Below, in pieces: positions 6,642-9,367 of a stretch of DNA of 9,367 nucleotides. The stretch is from Bacteroidota bacterium. GTDB lineage: Bacteria > Bacteroidota > Bacteroidia > UBA8524. How positions within the stretch are numbered: position 1 is the stretch's first letter; every line of letters starts with the position of its first letter. The position numbers and the translations under genes were made by a program. The DNA is taken from the NCBI GenBank assembly GCA_003531115.1, contig DQHT01000074.1, positions 40,248 to 49,614 of the forward strand, given 5' to 3'. A model generated the notes under the pieces. That model did no database searches. It was given only the letters and a program-made list of their open reading frames with translations, and had not been told where the DNA came from.

Positions 6642-8750
6642 ATGAAAAGACTGTATATCTTCTTTTCCTTAATGCTATTGGTGTCTTTTCCTTCGAAGGG
6701 GCAATTGGATTATAATGCCTGGCCGATATTTAATACAAATAAGAGTAATCAGCCAGATTCAATGGTGGTTATTCAGTTTTCAGAGAACACGGAATTAATT
6801 ATGTACCCATTGGATTCTAATGCAAGTATTTTCAGTTTTATACCTGCCACAATTAGTGACCCCACATCAGGACGCCTTTTGATATATACGTCTTGGTGGA
6901 ATTATATTATCGATTCCGTAGGGCGAATTTTAGAAGCTAAACCCACCCCTGGTTTTCAACTTGGCCATTTGAATGAGGAGATACTTTTCCGTGACTATAT
7001 TAGTGATACAATTTATGGCATTTCAAATCCAAGTGAGGGAACCCTATTTAGAAAACTGACTTTTCAAGATTCTATCCAGTTCCTGCAAGAAACAATCTTT
7101 GCGACAAAATATATCCAGCAGGTTGCCATGACTCGGGATTCTGCCCTCCAGCCTGTTTTGGCATTTGTCTTAAAGGAAGATACGTTAAGCTTGGATCAGT
7201 TCAATCGACTTGGCAACGCAATTGATCTGTATAAATTAGAATCCGGCAATTTAAGTTTGTACTCCAGGTTATGGATTCCTAAATTGAATATTGGAAAGAA
7301 TATTGAGTTTTCTCCGAATGGTGAATTCCTTTGTCTGGGTACTTGGGTTTATCGGGTTAACCGTAACGAAGCCAAACTAACTTTGCCTATTGATCTGACT
7401 TCGTTTTTTCAAGCTAAAGGTATAGTTGAACGAACGAATGTATTTTCTGCTTTTTCAATGGATTCCAGATTCATTTATCTCAAATGTGAAAAAAATTATA
7501 CCTACCATGATTCCATATTTATATTTCAATTTGACCTGGAGAATTGGGATGAAACTAAAGCGAAAGAAAGTGCGTACCTGGTGTATGCTGATTCGATGAT
7601 GGGATTCGAACGTATGAGGCAAATTAAATTAGCTCCTGATGGGGTAATTTATTGTGCTTATAGTCAAGCTGGATCAAACAAGGGTTTTCTTTCTGCAATC
7701 CTTGATCCAGGTCAACCAGGGGCGCTGTGCGGCTTTGAGAAATATTATCACTCATTAAATTCCCATATTAAAACCAGACTTGATAGTTTTTCGGGGGTTT
7801 CGTTTCCAAATATCGGCATCTTTGCTCCGCAAAGCTCCTATTACCTTGATCTCGGTCCGGATACGCTTTTATGTCAGGGAGACAGCCTTCCATTGCGGCT
7901 AAAAACGAATGAAAAGGTTTGGTGGAGTACAGGGGATACCGGCGCTTCCATTTGGGTAAAGTCCAATGGATATTATACTGCCACCATCAATTTTCTATTG
8001 GGCGCATTTAGCGATACCATTCATGTTCAGTTTGCACCAAAACCTGTGGTGTATATTGGTCCTGATACGGCCTTTTGCGATCTGATTGATTACCTGATAC
8101 AGCCCAATGCAGATTCAGGGTCCTTTCTCTGGAATACCGGGGCACAGTCAAAAAACCTGTATGTGAACCAGGAAGGGCAATATAGCTTAAGAGTTGAGTC
8201 GGGCAATGCCTGTTTAAATGCTGATACCGTTTATATAGACAGGCTCATTTCGCCGGCGTTTAAGGATTTAGACACGACACTCTGTGAAGGAGACCAGATC
8301 GTCCTCGGGCCTGGAATTGGCGGCTTGAACTACTTGTGGTCAAACGGAGATACCAGCTCTAGAATAACAACCAACAAATCGGGAATTTATATCCTGAAAG
8401 TTCACAACCAGATCTGTGAGGAAGAAGTCACCTACACGGTCCATATTATTCCGGAAGATTCCTGTACAGGCAGTATTTATTTCCCCAATACGTTTACTCC
8501 GAACGGGGATATGTATAATCCCTACTTTTTCCCGGCCGGGAACAATTTTGAGGTTCAATCCTTAAACATTTACAACCGCTGGGGCCAACATATCTATACC
8601 CATGATCCCAAAAATCCGGGATGGGATGGAAGGTATTTGGGACTGATGGTTCCGGATGGGGTTTATTTTTATACCTGCACCTATACGGTGCTTGAGCAGG
8701 GTAGAATGCGCAGGGTAAATACGAAGGGAATTATTCATGTTTTGAGGTAA
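6642..8750 (+). CDS. Exported propeller-like protein with three Ig-like modules and type B T9SS C-terminal domain
   Basis: 702 aa. The signal peptide is residues 1-20 (cut PSKG|Q21). Residues about 21-395 look like a beta-propeller. Blade-like phrases include IEFSPNGEFLCLGTWVYRV, AFSMDSRFIYLKC and IKLAPDGVIYCAYS, followed by a G-x-L-C-G-F segment and a VSFPNIG ending; this LAPDG...IY...FPN order is common in Bacteroidota type B cargo. Three tandem Ig-like modules follow at about 400-465, 468-533 and 539-603, each starting DT-x-x-C and carrying W-S/N-T/N-G and G-x-Y-x-x-x-V/I. Modules 2 and 3 have a Cys pair (479/524 and 548/592); module 1 has only C411. The tail, about 604-702, shows IYFPNTFTPNGD, YNRWGQHIY, WDGRYLG and DGVYFYTC (TIGR04131-like). 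The exact function is unknown. The region coding the N-terminal half looks more AT-rich than that for the Ig-like and tail part. The next gene converges, leaving 5 bp. Confidence 0.93.
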   Translation: MKRLYIFFSLMLLVSFPSKGQLDYNAWPIFNTNKSNQPDSMVVIQFSENTELIMYPLDSNASIFSFIPATISDPTSGRLLIYTSWWNYIIDSVGRILEAKPTPGFQLGHLNEEILFRDYISDTIYGISNPSEGTLFRKLTFQDSIQFLQETIFATKYIQQVAMTRDSALQPVLAFVLKEDTLSLDQFNRLGNAIDLYKLESGNLSLYSRLWIPKLNIGKNIEFSPNGEFLCLGTWVYRVNRNEAKLTLPIDLTSFFQAKGIVERTNVFSAFSMDSRFIYLKCEKNYTYHDSIFIFQFDLENWDETKAKESAYLVYADSMMGFERMRQIKLAPDGVIYCAYSQAGSNKGFLSAILDPGQPGALCGFEKYYHSLNSHIKTRLDSFSGVSFPNIGIFAPQSSYYLDLGPDTLLCQGDSLPLRLKTNEKVWWSTGDTGASIWVKSNGYYTATINFLLGAFSDTIHVQFAPKPVVYIGPDTAFCDLIDYLIQPNADSGSFLWNTGAQSKNLYVNQEGQYSLRVESGNACLNADTVYIDRLISPAFKDLDTTLCEGDQIVLGPGIGGLNYLWSNGDTSSRITTNKSGIYILKVHNQICEEEVTYTVHIIPEDSCTGSIYFPNTFTPNGDMYNPYFFPAGNNFEVQSLNIYNRWGQHIYTHDPKNPGWDGRYLGLMVPDGVYFYTCTYTVLEQGRMRRVNTKGIIHVLR

Positions 8751-8755
8751 TTTTC

Positions 8756-9367
8756 TCACTTCAATTTTTTCAGATTCGAACTTTTAACCAATGAGGTCAT
8801 TTGAGTTATCGCAACTTGGTTGAGCTGAATTAACCGTTCCGTCTGATCTATACCTTGCCGAATTAAGACGGCATTAATGCTTTCTAAATTGGAGAGGACT
8901 ACAAGTTGTTCAAGGGTGGCTGAATCGCGTATATTGCCTTTTGGGCTTGGGTTTTGGAGTCGCCAGTTTGAGGCAGTGCTTCCAAATAGGGCCATATTGA
9001 GTAGGTCGGCTTCCGAGGCATAGACCATAGCAATTTGTTTTGTACTTAGCTTTTCAGGAATCAAGCTTTCTTTAATGGCATCTGTATGGATGGTATAGTT
9101 GATTTTGGCCAGCGTACGTTGTAGGTTCCAATCGAGTTTTTGACGTTTGCTCTCGTCTTCCTTCAAACGTTGAAACTCTTTGATAATATAAAGTTTAAAC
9201 TCAATGGAAATCCAGGAAGCAAATTCAAAGGCAATGTCCTTGTGAGCAAATGTGCCTCCATATCTTCCTGATTTAGAAGTTATCCCAATCGCATTGGTTG
9301 TTTCTATCCAACGCTTCGGGGTGAGAACAAAGGTATTTAGTCCGGCTTGTTTTCTAAACCCGTCGAA
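8756..9367 (-). CDS. KilA-N domain protein, N-terminus cut off by window edge
   Basis: 203 codons are visible, open to the right edge. No start codon need be chosen inside the window: the TTG at 9164-9166 is an internal Leu in EFQRLKEDE. Residues 1-70 of the visible part contain the C-terminal portion of a KilA-N DNA-binding domain: TPKRWIETT, then SGRYGGTFAHKDIAFEFASW (31-52, counting from the edge), then ISIEFKLYIIKEFQRLK. After this come a charged helical stretch and a conserved-looking C-terminal region with STKQIAMVYASEADLLNMAL and a Gln/Leu-rich, probably helical end. KilA-N domains occur in phage, poxvirus and bacterial proteins and are thought to bind nucleic acid; the role of these stand-alone Bacteroidota proteins is not established. 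Relatives I recall are roughly 270-300 aa, so 60-100 residues lie outside. No phage structural or integrase genes are seen next to it. Confidence 0.88.
   Translation of the reverse strand, partial: FDGFRKQAGLNTFVLTPKRWIETTNAIGITSKSGRYGGTFAHKDIAFEFASWISIEFKLYIIKEFQRLKEDESKRQKLDWNLQRTLAKINYTIHTDAIKESLIPEKLSTKQIAMVYASEADLLNMALFGSTASNWRLQNPSPKGNIRDSATLEQLVVLSNLESINAVLIRQGIDQTERLIQLNQVAITQMTSLVKSSNLKKLK

Noticed and set aside
8751..8790. Possible bidirectional terminator between the second type B gene and the KilA-N gene
   Set aside because: T-rich runs are present but no inverted repeat of useful length could be found in or around the 5-bp gap.

Overview
The window looks like chromosomal DNA from a member of the Bacteroidota (Flavobacteriia/Sphingobacteriia/Chitinophagia-like). 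Three large exported proteins end in type IX secretion (T9SS) sorting domains, which are restricted to that phylum. All three signal peptides are predicted to be cut just before a Gln. Start codons are preceded by A/T-rich sequence rather than clear Shine-Dalgarno sites. A TAnnTTTG-type -7 promoter element is visible in front of the leftmost gene. The species cannot be named from this sequence.

Layout. (1) 1-1339, minus: an ABC-F ATPase (YbiT-like translation factor) running off the left edge, a housekeeping-type gene. (2) 1433-3439, plus: an exported propeller-like/Ig-like protein with a type B T9SS tail. (3) 3449-4114, minus: a LuxR/NarL-type regulator whose receiver domain has lost its phosphoacceptor Asp; it converges on (2) with a 9-bp gap. 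(4) 4115-4277: a 163-bp divergent control region with helically phased ATGCC repeats and an identical octamer at nearly the same place upstream of two opposing promoter-like elements. (5) 4278-6569, plus: a glycine- and cysteine-rich exported protein with a type A T9SS tail. (6) 6607-6634: a perfect 12-bp hairpin ending 7 nt before the next start codon. (7) 6642-8750, plus: a second propeller-like/Ig-like protein with three Ig-like modules and a type B tail. (8) 8756-9367, minus: a KilA-N protein truncated by the right edge. No stretch longer than 163 bp lacks a gene, and no tRNA, rRNA, CRISPR array, insertion sequence or integrase is visible.

How it may work together (inference): genes (3), (5) and perhaps (7) look like a regulated surface-protein unit. 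The orphan regulator could control itself and the divergent glycine-rich protein through the ATGCC/GCCTATTT sites. The hairpin could end that transcript or dampen expression of the downstream type B protein. The glycine-rich protein combines beta-strand modules with polyglycine loops and is the most unusual product here; an adhesive or surface-coat role is plausible but unproven. The ABC-F and KilA-N genes look unrelated to this unit.
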